The notes: generated by a model from the sequence alone, not told the origin. Counted from the first letter of the stretch, positions 41,953 to 50,638 are shown. The stretch: 64,000 nucleotides of DNA from Cellulomonas sp. Root930 (GCA_001429255.1 LMJI01000001.1:248001-312000), one strand, 5' to 3'. Made by a program: numbers and translations.

Positions 41953-42562
41953 ACCACCGGCCCGCCGGTCTGGCGGCCAGGATGATCGAGCCGATCAGGG
42001 CGAGCCCGGCCTGCGCGAGCAGCGCGACCCGGTTGAGGTCACGGATCATCGAGACGTCGGAGTCGGCCAGGACGTCCTGCACCACGACGACGATCGCCGC
42101 GCCGAGCAGCCCGAGCAGGATCAGGCCCCAGCGGGCTCCGCCGTGCCCACCGGCCGTGCGGAGCACGAGCACCAGGTGCACCAGCCACACCAGGACGAGA
42201 CCACCGACCATGATCCAGACGAGCACGCTCGCGGCGTCCTGCGCGGTGGCGAGCGTGGTCGTCGGGTCCCGCTCGACGACCTCGGCGGCGAAGCGGTCGC
42301 GGAGCTGGGGCTGCGAGCGCACGATCGACCCGGCCGCGAGCAGCCCCGCCGCGAGGCTGCCGACCCAGAAGCTGATCCCGGTGGACACCGCGCCCGGCAT
42401 CGGCGGCGGCGCGCTCGTCGCGACGAACCCCACCCCGCCGACCTCGGGACGCGGGGGCGGCTCGGCAGCCGCGGGCGGGCGCTGCTCCTCGTCGACGGCG
42501 GCGTCGTCGGGCGGCGGCGGGGTCGCCTGGCCCTCGGGCTCGCGCGCTGCCGCGGGTGACAT
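41927..42562 (-). CDS. Membrane protein with Pro/Ala-rich N-terminus
   Basis: A 211-residue protein starting at ATG 42562. Residues 1-60 are Pro, Ala and Glu-rich and probably cytoplasmic and disordered. About four hydrophobic segments follow, for example F-W-V-G-S-L-A-A-G-L-L-A-A-G, V-L-V-W-I-M-V-G-G-L-V-L and L-I-L-L-G-L-L-G-A-A. It ends in K-E-L-R-R-R-R. I recognise no family. It is convergent with, and overlaps, the second dynamin gene. Confidence 0.7.
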   Translation of the reverse strand: MSPAAAREPEGQATPPPPDDAAVDEEQRPPAAAEPPPRPEVGGVGFVATSAPPPMPGAVSTGISFWVGSLAAGLLAAGSIVRSQPQLRDRFAAEVVERDPTTTLATAQDAASVLVWIMVGGLVLVWLVHLVLVLRTAGGHGGARWGLILLGLLGAAIVVVVQDVLADSDVSMIRDLNRVALLAQAGLALIGSIILAARPAGRWFKELRRRR

Positions 42563-42618
42563 GCTGCCCACGCTAGTCGTGACCCCGGCGGCGCCGCCGG
42601 GGTTCCCAGGAAAACGAC

Positions 42619-42652
42619 GCGAGCCCCCGACCCGGCGGGGTCAGGGGCTCGC
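42619..42652 (-). terminator. Hairpin after ndh
   Basis: GCGAGCCCC at 42619-42627 pairs with 42644-42652. After one mismatch, GACCC at 42629-42633 pairs with 42638-42642 around a 4-base loop. It lies 10 bases after the ndh stop and upstream of the next minus-strand gene. Confidence 0.7.
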
Positions 42653-42662
42653 TCGCGGACGG

Positions 42663-44162
42663 TCAGGCGCTCTTGGTGCCCTTCGCAGCCTTCTTCTCGG
42701 CGGGCGACCCGGCCTCGGCCTTGATCGCCGGCAGCGCCGGGTCGGCCTCGCCGGGCTCGACCGCTCGGGGCTTGGCCGGCACCGACGCGGCGCGGAACTC
42801 GGCCCGCGGGTCGTGCAGGGTGCCGAGCGCGACGACCTCACGACGGAACAGCAGCGAGCCGGTCCAGCCCGCGGCGATCTTGATCTTGCGGTTGAAGGTC
42901 GGCATGGCGGCCACGTGGTACGTGCGGTGCAGCACCCACGCGAGGAAGCCGCGGACCTTGATCTTGCCGAACATCTGCGCCACGCCCTTGTACATGCCGA
43001 GCGACGCGACCGCACCGATGTTCTTGTGCTTGTACTCCGTCACCTCGGCCGAGCGCAGGACGCGCGCGAGGTTGTCGCCCAGGTGGTTGCCCTCGCGCAG
43101 CGCGTGCTGGGCGTTCGGCGGGCAGAATTGGCCCGGGTTGTACAGGTCCGGCACCGCGGCGCAGTCGCCGGCGGCGTACGCGTCCGGCACCGGGGTGCCC
43201 TCGGCGTCGACCACCTGGAGGAACGCGTTGCAGGTGACCCGGCCCAGCTTGTCCAGCGGCAGGTCCGAGTTCTGCAGCACCGGGTTGGCCTTGACGCCGG
43301 CCGTCCAGACGATGGTCTCCGCGTCGAACTCCATCGTGTTGGAGAGGACCACGTGGCCGTCGACGCAGCTGTTCAGGAAGGTCGACAGGTGGATCTCGAT
43401 GTCCCGCTTGCGCAGCTGCTCGAGCGTGTAGCCACCGAGCTCCTCGCTGACCTCGGGCAGGATGCGCGGCGAGCCCTCGACCAGGACGAAGCGCACCTCC
43501 TCCTGCTCGATCGCCTTGTAGTACTTCACCGCGGCGCGGGCCATGTCCTCGACCTCGCCCAGCGCCTCGATGCCGGCGAACCCGCCGCCGACGAAGACGA
43601 AGGTGAGCATCCGCTTGCGCAGTGCCGGGTCCCAGGTGCTCGCCGCCATGTCGATCCGGTTGAGCACGTGGTTGCGGACCGCGATGGCCTCTTCGACGTT
43701 CTTGAACCCGATGCCCTGCTCCGCCAGCCCCGGGATGGGCAGCGTGCGGGCGACCGAGCCGAGGCCGACCACCAGGTGGTCGTAGGTGATCCAGTACGGG
43801 TCACCCTCCTCGGGCGTGATCTGCACCGTCCGCCCGGCGTGGTTGATCTCGCTGACCTTGCCCTGCAGCACGTCCACGCCCTTGAGGGCGCGGCGGTGCG
43901 GGGCGACGACGTTGCGCGGGTCGATCGAGCCGGCCGCCGCCTCGGGCAGGAACGGCGCGTAGGTCATGTACGGCCGCGGGTCGACGACGACGATGGCCGC
44001 CTCCCGCTTGCCGAGGCGCTTGCGCAGCCGTCGGGCCGTGTACAGACCGACCGTGCCACCGCCGAGGATCACGACGCGGGGCACCTTGCGGGACTTGCCC
44101 GAACGGGCCGTGGCGCCCGCGACGGACGGCGTGGTGGCGACATCGGAGACAGGCGTAGGCAT
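42663..44162 (-). CDS. ndh: Type II NADH dehydrogenase
   Basis: A 499-residue single-subunit NADH:quinone oxidoreductase that feeds electrons into the respiratory chain without pumping protons. FAD-binding V-V-I-L-G-G-G-T-V-G-L is at about 30-40, and the NADH-binding F-V-F-V-G-G-G-F-A-G-I-E at about 170. The quinone-side motif region includes A-A-G-D-C-A and P-P-N-A-Q-H-A-L-R-E-G. The C-terminal helices (W-V-L-H-R-T-Y-H) attach it to the membrane. A Lys/Ala-rich tail of about 40 residues is extra. Expression would end at the hairpin at 42619. Confidence 0.94.
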   Translation of the reverse strand: MPTPVSDVATTPSVAGATARSGKSRKVPRVVILGGGTVGLYTARRLRKRLGKREAAIVVVDPRPYMTYAPFLPEAAAGSIDPRNVVAPHRRALKGVDVLQGKVSEINHAGRTVQITPEEGDPYWITYDHLVVGLGSVARTLPIPGLAEQGIGFKNVEEAIAVRNHVLNRIDMAASTWDPALRKRMLTFVFVGGGFAGIEALGEVEDMARAAVKYYKAIEQEEVRFVLVEGSPRILPEVSEELGGYTLEQLRKRDIEIHLSTFLNSCVDGHVVLSNTMEFDAETIVWTAGVKANPVLQNSDLPLDKLGRVTCNAFLQVVDAEGTPVPDAYAAGDCAAVPDLYNPGQFCPPNAQHALREGNHLGDNLARVLRSAEVTEYKHKNIGAVASLGMYKGVAQMFGKIKVRGFLAWVLHRTYHVAAMPTFNRKIKIAAGWTGSLLFRREVVALGTLHDPRAEFRAASVPAKPRAVEPGEADPALPAIKAEAGSPAEKKAAKGTKSA

Positions 44163-44232
44163 GCCTCAACGGTAGCCGCGCGGGGATGGTGCCGCCCTAC
44201 GGGGAGCCGGTGACCCTGGGCACAGTGGGGGC

Positions 44233-45708
44233 TCAGGACGGCGCCACGGCGTTGGCGCGGACCACCGTCGAGTACCACCGCGCGCTGTCCTTCGGGGTCC
44301 GCTCCTGCGTCTCGAAGTCGACGTGCACGAGCCCCCACCGCTGGCTCAGCCCCTCGGCCCACTCGAAGTTGTCCAGCAGCGACCAGGCGTAGTACCCGGT
44401 CAGCCGCACGCCGTCGCCGATCGCGCGGGCCGCCTGCTGCAGGTGCGCGCGCAGGAACTCGAGCCGCTCGGCGTCCTCGACCGTGCCGTCCGCGGTCGGG
44501 TCCGGGATCCCGTTCTCGGTGATGACCAGCGGCGGGGCGTCCGGGTAGTCGATGAGCAGGTCCATCAGCTGGTCGTACAGACCCTCGGGGTGCACCTGCT
44601 GCCAGGTGGCCAGCGAGGTCGGGTAGAGCGGGACCTGGTTGCCGGCGTCGTCGACCCCCGTGACGCCGTAGTACTGGATCGCCAGGAGGTCGAGCGGCGA
44701 GGAGATGGCCTCGAGGTCGCCGTCGCGGACGAGGTCCTCGAACCTCCCGGCGTCCGCCGGCAGCTGCCCCGCCTGGGTGCCGATCGCGTCCGTCGGGTAC
44801 CGCCCGAGGAGGACCGGGTCCAGGAACAGCCGGTTCTCCACCGCGTCGACGCGCACCGCGGCCGCGTCCGCCGCGCGGTCCACCGGGTACACCGGCAGGA
44901 GGTTGAGGGCGATGCCGATGCCGCCCGCCGCACCGCTCGCCCGGAACGCCTGGACGGCCCGGCCGTGCGCGAGGAGCTGGTGGTGGACCGCAGCCGCCGC
45001 CTGGTCCTCGTCGGTGACGCCCGGCGCGTGCGCACCCCACCGGTAGCCCACGTAGGCGGTCGTCTTCGGCTCGTTGATGGTCAGCCAGGTGGCGTCGACG
45101 TCGCGCAGGGCGTCGAACACGATCCCCGCGTAGTCCGCGAACCGGTCCGCGGTGTCGCGCACCGCCCAGCCGCCGGCGTCCTGCAGCGGCTGCGGCAGGT
45201 CCCAGTGGTAGAGCGTGATCGCGGGGTGGATTCCGCGCGCGAGCAGGCCGTCGACGAGCCGCCTGTAGAAGTCGACGCCGCGCTGGTTGACCGCGCCCGA
45301 CCCCGTGGGCTGGACGCGCGGCCAGGCGACCGAGAAGCGGTAGGCCGGGAGCCCGAGCTCGACGAGGAGGTCGAGGTCCGACTCCCACCGGCGGTAGTGG
45401 TCGGCCGCGGGATCACCGGTCGCGCCGTCGGCGATGCGTCCCGGCTCGGCGGCGAAGGTGTCCCAGATGGACGGGCCGCGGCCGTCCGCCGTGGTGGACC
45501 CCTCCACCTGGAACGCCGACGTGGCCGCGCCCCAGACGAACCCGTCCGGGAAGACCATCGGCTCGGCCGGGGGCTCCCACGGGGGAACCGTCGTCGAGGG
45601 CTCGGACGGCGACGGGTCCCGGGAGCAGGCGGCGAGCGCGCCCGCGGCGACCCCCAGCTGCAGGAGCAGCCGGCGGTCCAGGACGGGACCGGTACCGCGG
45701 TCGGGCAT
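44233..45708 (-). CDS. GH1 beta-glucosidase, predicted exported lipoprotein
   Basis: A 491-residue GH1 enzyme hydrolysing beta-glucosides such as cellobiose. The acid/base Glu213 is in T-I-N-E-P and the nucleophile Glu398 in I-T-E-N-G. The GH1 entry F-V-W-G-A-A-T-S-A-F-Q-V-E-G is at about residue 60. Unusually, the N-terminus is a signal peptide: L-D-R-R-L-L-L-Q-L-G-V then A-L-A-A-C, a twin-arginine-like motif with a lipobox Cys at residue 28. Most bacterial GH1 enzymes are cytoplasmic, so this one probably works on the outer face of the membrane. AGGAGG precedes the ATG. Confidence 0.92.
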   Translation of the reverse strand: MPDRGTGPVLDRRLLLQLGVAAGALAACSRDPSPSEPSTTVPPWEPPAEPMVFPDGFVWGAATSAFQVEGSTTADGRGPSIWDTFAAEPGRIADGATGDPAADHYRRWESDLDLLVELGLPAYRFSVAWPRVQPTGSGAVNQRGVDFYRRLVDGLLARGIHPAITLYHWDLPQPLQDAGGWAVRDTADRFADYAGIVFDALRDVDATWLTINEPKTTAYVGYRWGAHAPGVTDEDQAAAAVHHQLLAHGRAVQAFRASGAAGGIGIALNLLPVYPVDRAADAAAVRVDAVENRLFLDPVLLGRYPTDAIGTQAGQLPADAGRFEDLVRDGDLEAISSPLDLLAIQYYGVTGVDDAGNQVPLYPTSLATWQQVHPEGLYDQLMDLLIDYPDAPPLVITENGIPDPTADGTVEDAERLEFLRAHLQQAARAIGDGVRLTGYYAWSLLDNFEWAEGLSQRWGLVHVDFETQERTPKDSARWYSTVVRANAVAPS

Positions 45709-45770
45709 GGGGCTCCTCCTCGGGCTCCCAGCCTTCCACCCCGGGGCCGACGACGGCACCGGTCGGGCGG

Positions 45771-46889
45771 TCAGGGGGTCGGCGTCGCCGAGGGCGTGAC
45801 GCCCTCGGCCCCGATCGAGGCGTCCGCGGGGGCGTCGAGCGCCGGGGCCTTGGCGAACGGCCACGGCGGCGTGGACGCGTCGGTGCCGATGGGCAGCACC
45901 TGCACCCCGTCGTCGCCGTACGTGAACTGCGACGTGGGCGCACCCCGCAGCGGGTACACGTTCCAGCGCGCACGGCCGTCCGCGTCGGTCCGGCTGACGA
46001 AGGACCACGGCTCGGTGCCCTCGGGGAACCAGTACTGCTCATAGCCGTTGTCGTAGGTCGTCCGCACCGGACGGCCGCGGTCGTCGTAGACCTGGACGTC
46101 CGTGAGCGGGTTGCCCTCGGCGTCGTAGATGAAGAGGTTGCTCACCTGCATGCCGTCGACGACCACCCCGTCGATCGCCTTCTCCTGGAGGATCGTCCGG
46201 GTGCCGTCACCGCCGAACGCGCCGGCGAGGTAGGAGTCGTAGACCTCCTCGCGCTGGTGGGACTGGTCCTGCACCGTGACGAGGACCGGGAGCAGCAGGA
46301 CGACCGCCGCCGCGTTCCCCAGCACGGCGACCCAGGAGACCGACCGCGACTGGAACCAGGCGCCGCGGCCCCACTGCACGCTGAGCAGCACGCAGAGCGC
46401 GAGGATCAGCCACAGGGCCAGCTCGGTGGGCAGGAACCGGAGCCGCGCCCCACCGAGCACGTAGACGAGCGCCGAGTAGGCGACCCAGCCGCGCGCGATC
46501 CACCAGACCGGCCGCAGCGCGACGAGGAACGCCTCCACGGGCGCCCACCACGTCAGTGCACGGAGGCGCCGCAGGGCCCAGCGCCCGAGCCGGCGGGTGT
46601 CCTCGACCGGGTCGCTGAGCACCCGCACGCGGCGCGCGCCGGTGGAGGCCGGCGCCAGGCCGGCGGCCGCGCGGAGCTCGGCGGCGTACGCCTCGGGCGG
46701 GCCGAACTGGTCCAGCAGCCCGCGCCCGTGCGCCACGTGGCGCTCGTCGTCGAGCGCCTCGGCCAGGTCGGCCTCGAGGTCGTCCGTGAGGTCGTCGACG
46801 AGCTCCGGTCCGAGGTCGACGAGGCTCCGGCGCACCGCCGCGGCGTACCCCGCCACGTCCAGCACGTCCGTGGTGTCCAGCACGCTCAT
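45771..46889 (-). CDS. HAAS-type membrane protein paired with PadR
   Basis: A 372-residue protein. Residues 1-80 form a HAAS-like (DUF1700-like) helical domain: Y-A-A-A-V-R-R-S-L, then L-T-D-D-L-E-A-D-L-A-E and a L-L-D-Q-F-G-P-P-E-A-Y turn. Four or five hydrophobic segments (about 115-215) follow, with an extracytoplasmic C-terminal part containing Y-D-D-R-G-R-P-V-R and Y-E-Q-Y-W-F-P-E-G. HAAS proteins are normally encoded with PadR repressors and thought to transmit envelope signals. Here the start overlaps the PadR stop (ATGA). The large outer domain is unusual for the family. Confidence 0.75.
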   Translation of the reverse strand: MSVLDTTDVLDVAGYAAAVRRSLVDLGPELVDDLTDDLEADLAEALDDERHVAHGRGLLDQFGPPEAYAAELRAAAGLAPASTGARRVRVLSDPVEDTRRLGRWALRRLRALTWWAPVEAFLVALRPVWWIARGWVAYSALVYVLGGARLRFLPTELALWLILALCVLLSVQWGRGAWFQSRSVSWVAVLGNAAAVVLLLPVLVTVQDQSHQREEVYDSYLAGAFGGDGTRTILQEKAIDGVVVDGMQVSNLFIYDAEGNPLTDVQVYDDRGRPVRTTYDNGYEQYWFPEGTEPWSFVSRTDADGRARWNVYPLRGAPTSQFTYGDDGVQVLPIGTDASTPPWPFAKAPALDAPADASIGAEGVTPSATPTP

Positions 46890-47215
46890 CGCACGACCTC
46901 CGTCTTGAGCAGGCGGCCCATCGTGCCTGCGAACTCCTGCCAGTCCTTGCGCTGGGCCTCGAGCATCGCCCGGCCCTGGGCGTTGATCCCGTAGTACTTG
47001 CGGTGCGGCCCCTCGTCGCTGGGCACCACGTAGGACGTCAGTGCGCCCGACGAGTACAGCCGCCGCAGCGTCCCGTACACCGACGCGTCGCCGACCTCCT
47101 CGATGCCCGCGGCGCGCAGCCGGCGGACGACGTCGTACCCGTACCCGTCCTCGTCCGCGACGACCGCGAGCACCGCGAGGTCGAGCACGCCCTTGAGCAG
47201 CTGTGTGGTGTCCAT
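46886..47215 (-). CDS. PadR-family transcriptional regulator (first pair)
   Basis: A 109-residue PadR winged-helix regulator: L-L-K-G-V-L-D-L-A-V-L-A-V-V near the start, G-Y-G-Y-D-V-V-R-R-L, S-V-Y-G-T-L-R-R-L-Y and R-K-Y-Y-G-I-N-A-Q-G-R-A. The family usually represses its own operon and an adjacent membrane-protein gene. The gene pair is transcribed from the minus strand. A 10-base palindrome at 47332-47341 upstream is a possible operator. Confidence 0.92.
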   Translation of the reverse strand: MDTTQLLKGVLDLAVLAVVADEDGYGYDVVRRLRAAGIEEVGDASVYGTLRRLYSSGALTSYVVPSDEGPHRKYYGINAQGRAMLEAQRKDWQEFAGTMGRLLKTEVVR

Positions 47216-47331
47216 CCGTCCTCCGGTCGACGTCCCGGTCGCCGACAGCCCGACAGGGCGATCGACCGTACCGGGCCGGGAAGCTGGTGCGGGAGCCCCC
47301 TCCGGCTCCCGCAGACGCGACGCTATTACAC

Positions 47332-47341
47332 AGTGCGCACT
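47332..47341 (-). promoter_or_regulatory. Palindrome upstream of the first PadR gene
   Basis: AGTGCGCACT is a perfect 10-base palindrome 117 bases upstream of the PadR start, next to the relatively AT-rich TGTAATAG (read on the minus strand), which could be a -10 element. It may be the PadR operator, but no -35 was confirmed. Confidence 0.35.
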
Positions 47342-47382
47342 ACCGTCCACCACACGGCAGGCGTGTCGCCGACCGGCACGGG

Positions 47383-48345
47383 TCAGCGGGTGGCGATGCT
47401 CCAGGCGATGCCGTCGAGGATGTCGTGCTCGGACGTGACCACCTCGGTGAGCAGTCCTCCGGCGGCGGCGACCTCGTCGCGCACCCGGCGGACCACGTCC
47501 GCCCACACCAGCGCGCCGGCGCCGATCACGTCGACGCGACCGGGGTGCATGAACCCGAGCGAGGCACGCTCCGCGCGGGACCGGGCCAGGAGGTCGTCGC
47601 ACGCGGCGAGCACCACGTCGACCGGCAGCACCGACCCGTCGATGACCGCGGGGTCGTAGGCGGGCAGCCCCAGCCCGTGCGCGGTCACCGTGGTCACCGT
47701 GCCGGCCAGGCCGACGAGCGTCACGGTCTTGCCGAGCGGCACGACGCCCGACGCGGTGTCGAGCGCCGCGGCGACGTCGGAGTGCGCGGCGGCGATCTCC
47801 GCGGCGGTCGGCGGGTCGCTGCGAAGGTGGCGCTCGGTCATCCGCACGCAGCCGACATCCATCGAGTAGGCCGCCTCGGGCGCCGTCGTGCCCAGCACCA
47901 GCTCGGTCGAGCCACCGCCGAGATCGACCACGAGGAACGGCCCCGGGTGCCGCGCGCCGAGCACGCCGGTGGCGCCGCGGAACGAGAGCTCGGCCTCCTC
48001 CTGCCCGTCGACGACCTCCGGCTCGACACCGAGTGCGGCATGCACGCCGGCGACGAAGTCCGCGCGGTTCTCGGCGTCGCGCGACGCCGACGTGGCCACG
48101 AACCGGATGGCCTCGACGCCCAGCTCGGTGCACACGTCGTTGTACCGACGGGCCGCGTCGAGCGTGCGCTCGAGGGCCTCGGGGGCGATCCGACCGGTCC
48201 GGTCGACACCCTGACCCAGGCGGACGACCTCCATGCGACGGTCCAGGTCCACCAGCGTCCCGGCGTCGGGATCCACGTCGGCGACCAGGAGTCGGATCGA
48301 GTTGGTCCCGCAGTCGATGGCAGCCACACGCGTCACGCGGACCAT
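47383..48345 (-). CDS. Ppx/GppA family exopolyphosphatase
   Basis: A 320-residue phosphatase of the Ppx/GppA family, which degrades polyphosphate or guanosine pentaphosphate. Motifs: phosphate-1 A-A-I-D-C-G-T-N-S-I-R-L-L near residue 8, S-A-S-R-D-A-E-N-R, and phosphate-2 V-V-D-L-G-G-G-S-T-E-L near 140. The short form (about 320 residues) lacks the C-terminal HD-like domains of longer members. Close packing after DUF501 on the same strand (11 bases) is the usual actinobacterial order. Confidence 0.92.
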   Translation of the reverse strand: MVRVTRVAAIDCGTNSIRLLVADVDPDAGTLVDLDRRMEVVRLGQGVDRTGRIAPEALERTLDAARRYNDVCTELGVEAIRFVATSASRDAENRADFVAGVHAALGVEPEVVDGQEEAELSFRGATGVLGARHPGPFLVVDLGGGSTELVLGTTAPEAAYSMDVGCVRMTERHLRSDPPTAAEIAAAHSDVAAALDTASGVVPLGKTVTLVGLAGTVTTVTAHGLGLPAYDPAVIDGSVLPVDVVLAACDDLLARSRAERASLGFMHPGRVDVIGAGALVWADVVRRVRDEVAAAGGLLTEVVTSEHDILDGIAWSIATR

Positions 48346-48356
48346 CCTCGCACCGG

Positions 48357-48857
48357 TCAGCAGGTGCAGCGGTCCGGGCGCCACTCGTCGCGGATCAGGG
48401 CCAGGGCCTCGTCGCCGATCGGGTTGACGCCCGGGCCCGCCGCCAGCGCGTGCCCCACCAGGACGTGCAGGCACTTCACGCGCGTCGGCATCCCGCCGGC
48501 CGAGATCCCCGCGATCTCCTCGACGTGCCCCAGCGCCTCGCGGTCCACCAGGTAGGCGTCGTGGGCGCGGCGGTACGCGGCCGCCAGCTCCTCGTCCTCG
48601 CCCAGCCGCGCGGTCAGCTCCTTCATGAGACCGCCCGCCTCGAGCGTGCTCACGGCCGCGACCGCGGGCGGGCAGGTGAGGTAGTAGGTGGTCGGGAAGG
48701 GGGTGCCGTCGTCCAGCCGCGGGGCGGTGCGGACCACCAGGGGACGTCCGCAGACGCAGCGCGCGGCGATGCCGACGACGCCGCGCGGAGGGCGGCCCAG
48801 CTGCTCGGCGAGGACGGTGATGTCCTGGTCGGACACGGCATCGAAAGAGGAAGGCAC
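48357..48857 (-). CDS. DUF501 protein
   Basis: A 166-residue protein of unknown function typical of actinobacteria, always near ppx and divIC. Features: L-G-R-P-P-R-G-V-V-G-I-A-A-R-C-V-C-G-R-P, T-T-Y-Y-L-T-C-P, and near the end R-V-K-C-L-H-V-L-V-G-H-A-L-A. The four Cys residues could bind metal. GTG 48857 is chosen as start; a longer reading from 48914 overlaps the end of the upstream gene. Confidence 0.9.
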   Translation of the reverse strand: MPSSFDAVSDQDITVLAEQLGRPPRGVVGIAARCVCGRPLVVRTAPRLDDGTPFPTTYYLTCPPAVAAVSTLEAGGLMKELTARLGEDEELAAAYRRAHDAYLVDREALGHVEEIAGISAGGMPTRVKCLHVLVGHALAAGPGVNPIGDEALALIRDEWRPDRCTC

Positions 48858-48882
48858 TGAGAGGTCCGTTCGTGCGGTTGGG

Positions 48883-49608
48883 TCAGCCGCCCGCGGGCGC
48901 AGCGGGCGTCTCATTGTCGCCCGCGACCGGCGTCTGCCCCGCCACCTCGACCGACTCCCAGACGTTCGCGTACCAGGGCAGCGTCGAACCCGCGTCGAGC
49001 ACCGGCGCGGAACCGTCGGTGGCGGGCGGCGCGTCGGGGACGGTCTCGGGGTCGACGACGCGGAACGCCTTCTCCCCCGGCAGCACGAACGAGAGGCGCT
49101 CCCGCGCCTGGGCCGTCACGTACGCGGGGTCGTCCCAGCGCCGCAGGTCGGCCTGGAGGTCGTCGTTGCGCTGCCGGGCCGCCTCGACCTGGCTGCGCAG
49201 CTGGTCCACCTCGACGCGCTGCTGCAGGTACGAGTGCAGGGTCGGGTAGACCAGGACGAAGGCCAGCAGGAGCACGCAGGAGAACACCATCGCGCGCACG
49301 GTGAACAGTCGCGGCACCCGCACCTGCACCCGCTCCGCGCGGGGGGTGCCGCGCGGTGGCGTCGGGGCCCCTCGGGTGGCCGGGCGGGAGGCGGCCGGCC
49401 GTGACGAGGAGGGCCGGGCGGACGACGAGGGCGTCGGGCCGACGCGGGGTGTCGCGCCGGACCGCGGGGACGACGACCGTGGCGCCGCCGGGCGGCCGCC
49501 GGTGTTCCCGCGCGGCACGTTCGCCGCCGGGGTCGGGGCCCCGGACCGCGGGACCGCCGCGCGCCGACCCGGGGCGCTCGGGGACGCCGGGCGTCGGGGG
49601 GCGGACAT
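48883..49608 (-). CDS. DivIC/FtsB-like septum formation initiator
   Basis: A 241-residue cell-division protein. The first ~95 residues are Pro, Ser and Arg-rich and disordered. One transmembrane helix follows (A-M-V-F-S-C-V-L-L-L-A-F-V-L-V-Y), then a coiled coil (V-E-V-D-Q-L-R-S-Q-V-E-A-A-R-Q-R-N-D-D-L), then the conserved P-A-Y-V-T-A-Q-A-R-E-R-L-S-F-V-L-P-G-E. Single-pass topology with the coiled coil outside matches FtsB/DivIC, which links FtsQ and FtsL in the divisome. The gene lies between DUF501 and the second PadR pair. Confidence 0.88.
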   Translation of the reverse strand: MSAPRRPASPSAPGRRAAVPRSGAPTPAANVPRGNTGGRPAAPRSSSPRSGATPRVGPTPSSSARPSSSRPAASRPATRGAPTPPRGTPRAERVQVRVPRLFTVRAMVFSCVLLLAFVLVYPTLHSYLQQRVEVDQLRSQVEAARQRNDDLQADLRRWDDPAYVTAQARERLSFVLPGEKAFRVVDPETVPDAPPATDGSAPVLDAGSTLPWYANVWESVEVAGQTPVAGDNETPAAPAGG

Positions 49609-49676
49609 GCGTCGATTCTGCCCCGGACCGTCCCGACCTGGGCGGAGGTCGCTCTCCGTGGCGCGCCGGGCGACCG

Positions 49677-49714
49677 TTGACAGGTCCCATGCGTCACTCG
49701 CTACCATGCGACAC
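49677..49714 (+). promoter_or_regulatory. Promoter and repeated element of the second PadR pair
   Basis: A consensus -35 TTGACA is at 49677-49682 with TACCAT as a possible -10 at 49702-49707. That would place the transcript start at about 49714, right at the ATG 49715, so it may be leaderless. Two copies of CATGCGNCAC, at 49688-49697 and 49705-49714 (17-base spacing), flank the -10. They are a plausible autoregulatory PadR site. Confidence 0.5.
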
Positions 49715-50065
49715 ATGGAACCGGATGGCTCGGACGCGCATGCGGTGCTCACCCAGCTGCGCCGCGGCACCCTCGAGTACTGCGTGCTCGCGCACCTCGA
49801 CGGCGGACCCTCGTACGGTCAGGACATCGCCCGTGCGCTCGGGGGCGACGACATCCTCTTCGGCTCCGAGGGCACCCTCTACCCGCTGCTGACCCGGCTG
49901 CGTCGACGCCGCTGGGTGGACACCACCTGGCAGGAGTCCCCGACGGGACCACCCCGCCGGTACCACGCGCTCACCGACGAGGGCCGGGAGGCGCTGCGCG
50001 CCTTCGTCGCGGTCTGGGAGCCGTTCCGCTCCGGCGTCGACCACCTCATGAAGGGAATCGCCTGA
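49715..50065 (+). CDS. PadR-family transcriptional regulator (second pair)
   Basis: A 116-residue PadR regulator: R-R-G-T-L-E-Y-C-V-L-A-H-L, G-P-S-Y-G-Q-D-I-A-R-A-L, S-E-G-T-L-Y-P-L-L-T-R-L and P-R-R-Y-H-A-L-T-D-E-G-R. It could start instead at ATG 49706, three residues longer, but the promoter geometry favours 49715. It is followed at once (TGATG) by a HAAS-type membrane protein gene, forming a unit of the same type as at 45771-47215 but from a different, shorter subfamily. Confidence 0.92.
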   Translation: MEPDGSDAHAVLTQLRRGTLEYCVLAHLDGGPSYGQDIARALGGDDILFGSEGTLYPLLTRLRRRRWVDTTWQESPTGPPRRYHALTDEGREALRAFVAVWEPFRSGVDHLMKGIA

Positions 50066-50625
50066 TGCGCACCGCCTCGCCGCTCGTCGCGGCCTACCTC
50101 GCCGACCTCGACCGCAGGCTCGCGGGCGCCGACCCGGCCGAGCGGGCGGACATCGTCGACTCGATCCGCGAGCACGTCGACGCCGCCGTCGAGGAGCTCG
50201 GCCACGAGCCGACCCCCGAGGACGTCCAGCAGATCCTGTCGGACCTGGGCCCGGTCGACGACGTCGCGGCCGCCTGGAGCCCGGAGACGGCCCCCACGGC
50301 CGCACCCGCCCGCCGCTCGGTCACCGACTCACCGCTCGGCGTCGCGCTCGTGGCGCTCGGCGGGCTGGTCCTCGGGCTCCTGCTCGTGCCGGTCAGCGTC
50401 GTCGCCTGGCTGGTCGCGCCCGCGGCGCTCGCGCTGGCGGTGGCGAGCGGGATCCTCTGGCGGCGCGGCGGCCCGCACGGCGCGGCCTGGCGGTCGACGT
50501 TCGTCGCCACCGTCCCCGTGGCGGTCGTGACGTGCCTCGTCATGGGCGCGGCCACCATGTTCCTCTCCGTCGTCTCCGACGAGGTGGCACCCGAGCCCGT
50601 CGTGTCGGTCCCCGCCACCCCCTGA
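50065..50625 (+). CDS. HAAS-type small membrane protein paired with PadR
   Basis: A 186-residue protein. The first ~70 residues form a HAAS-like domain (Y-L-A-D-L-D-R-R-L, R-A-D-I-V-D-S-I-R-E-H-V, I-L-S-D-L-G-P-V-D-D-V). Two or three hydrophobic segments follow, such as V-A-L-V-A-L-G-G-L-V-L-G-L-L. The H-A-A-S-like helices should contact the PadR partner or the membrane. The start overlaps the PadR stop. A bidirectional hairpin follows its stop. Confidence 0.85.
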   Translation: MRTASPLVAAYLADLDRRLAGADPAERADIVDSIREHVDAAVEELGHEPTPEDVQQILSDLGPVDDVAAAWSPETAPTAAPARRSVTDSPLGVALVALGGLVLGLLLVPVSVVAWLVAPAALALAVASGILWRRGGPHGAAWRSTFVATVPVAVVTCLVMGAATMFLSVVSDEVAPEPVVSVPATP

Positions 50626-50638
50626 CCCCGGGCACGCC

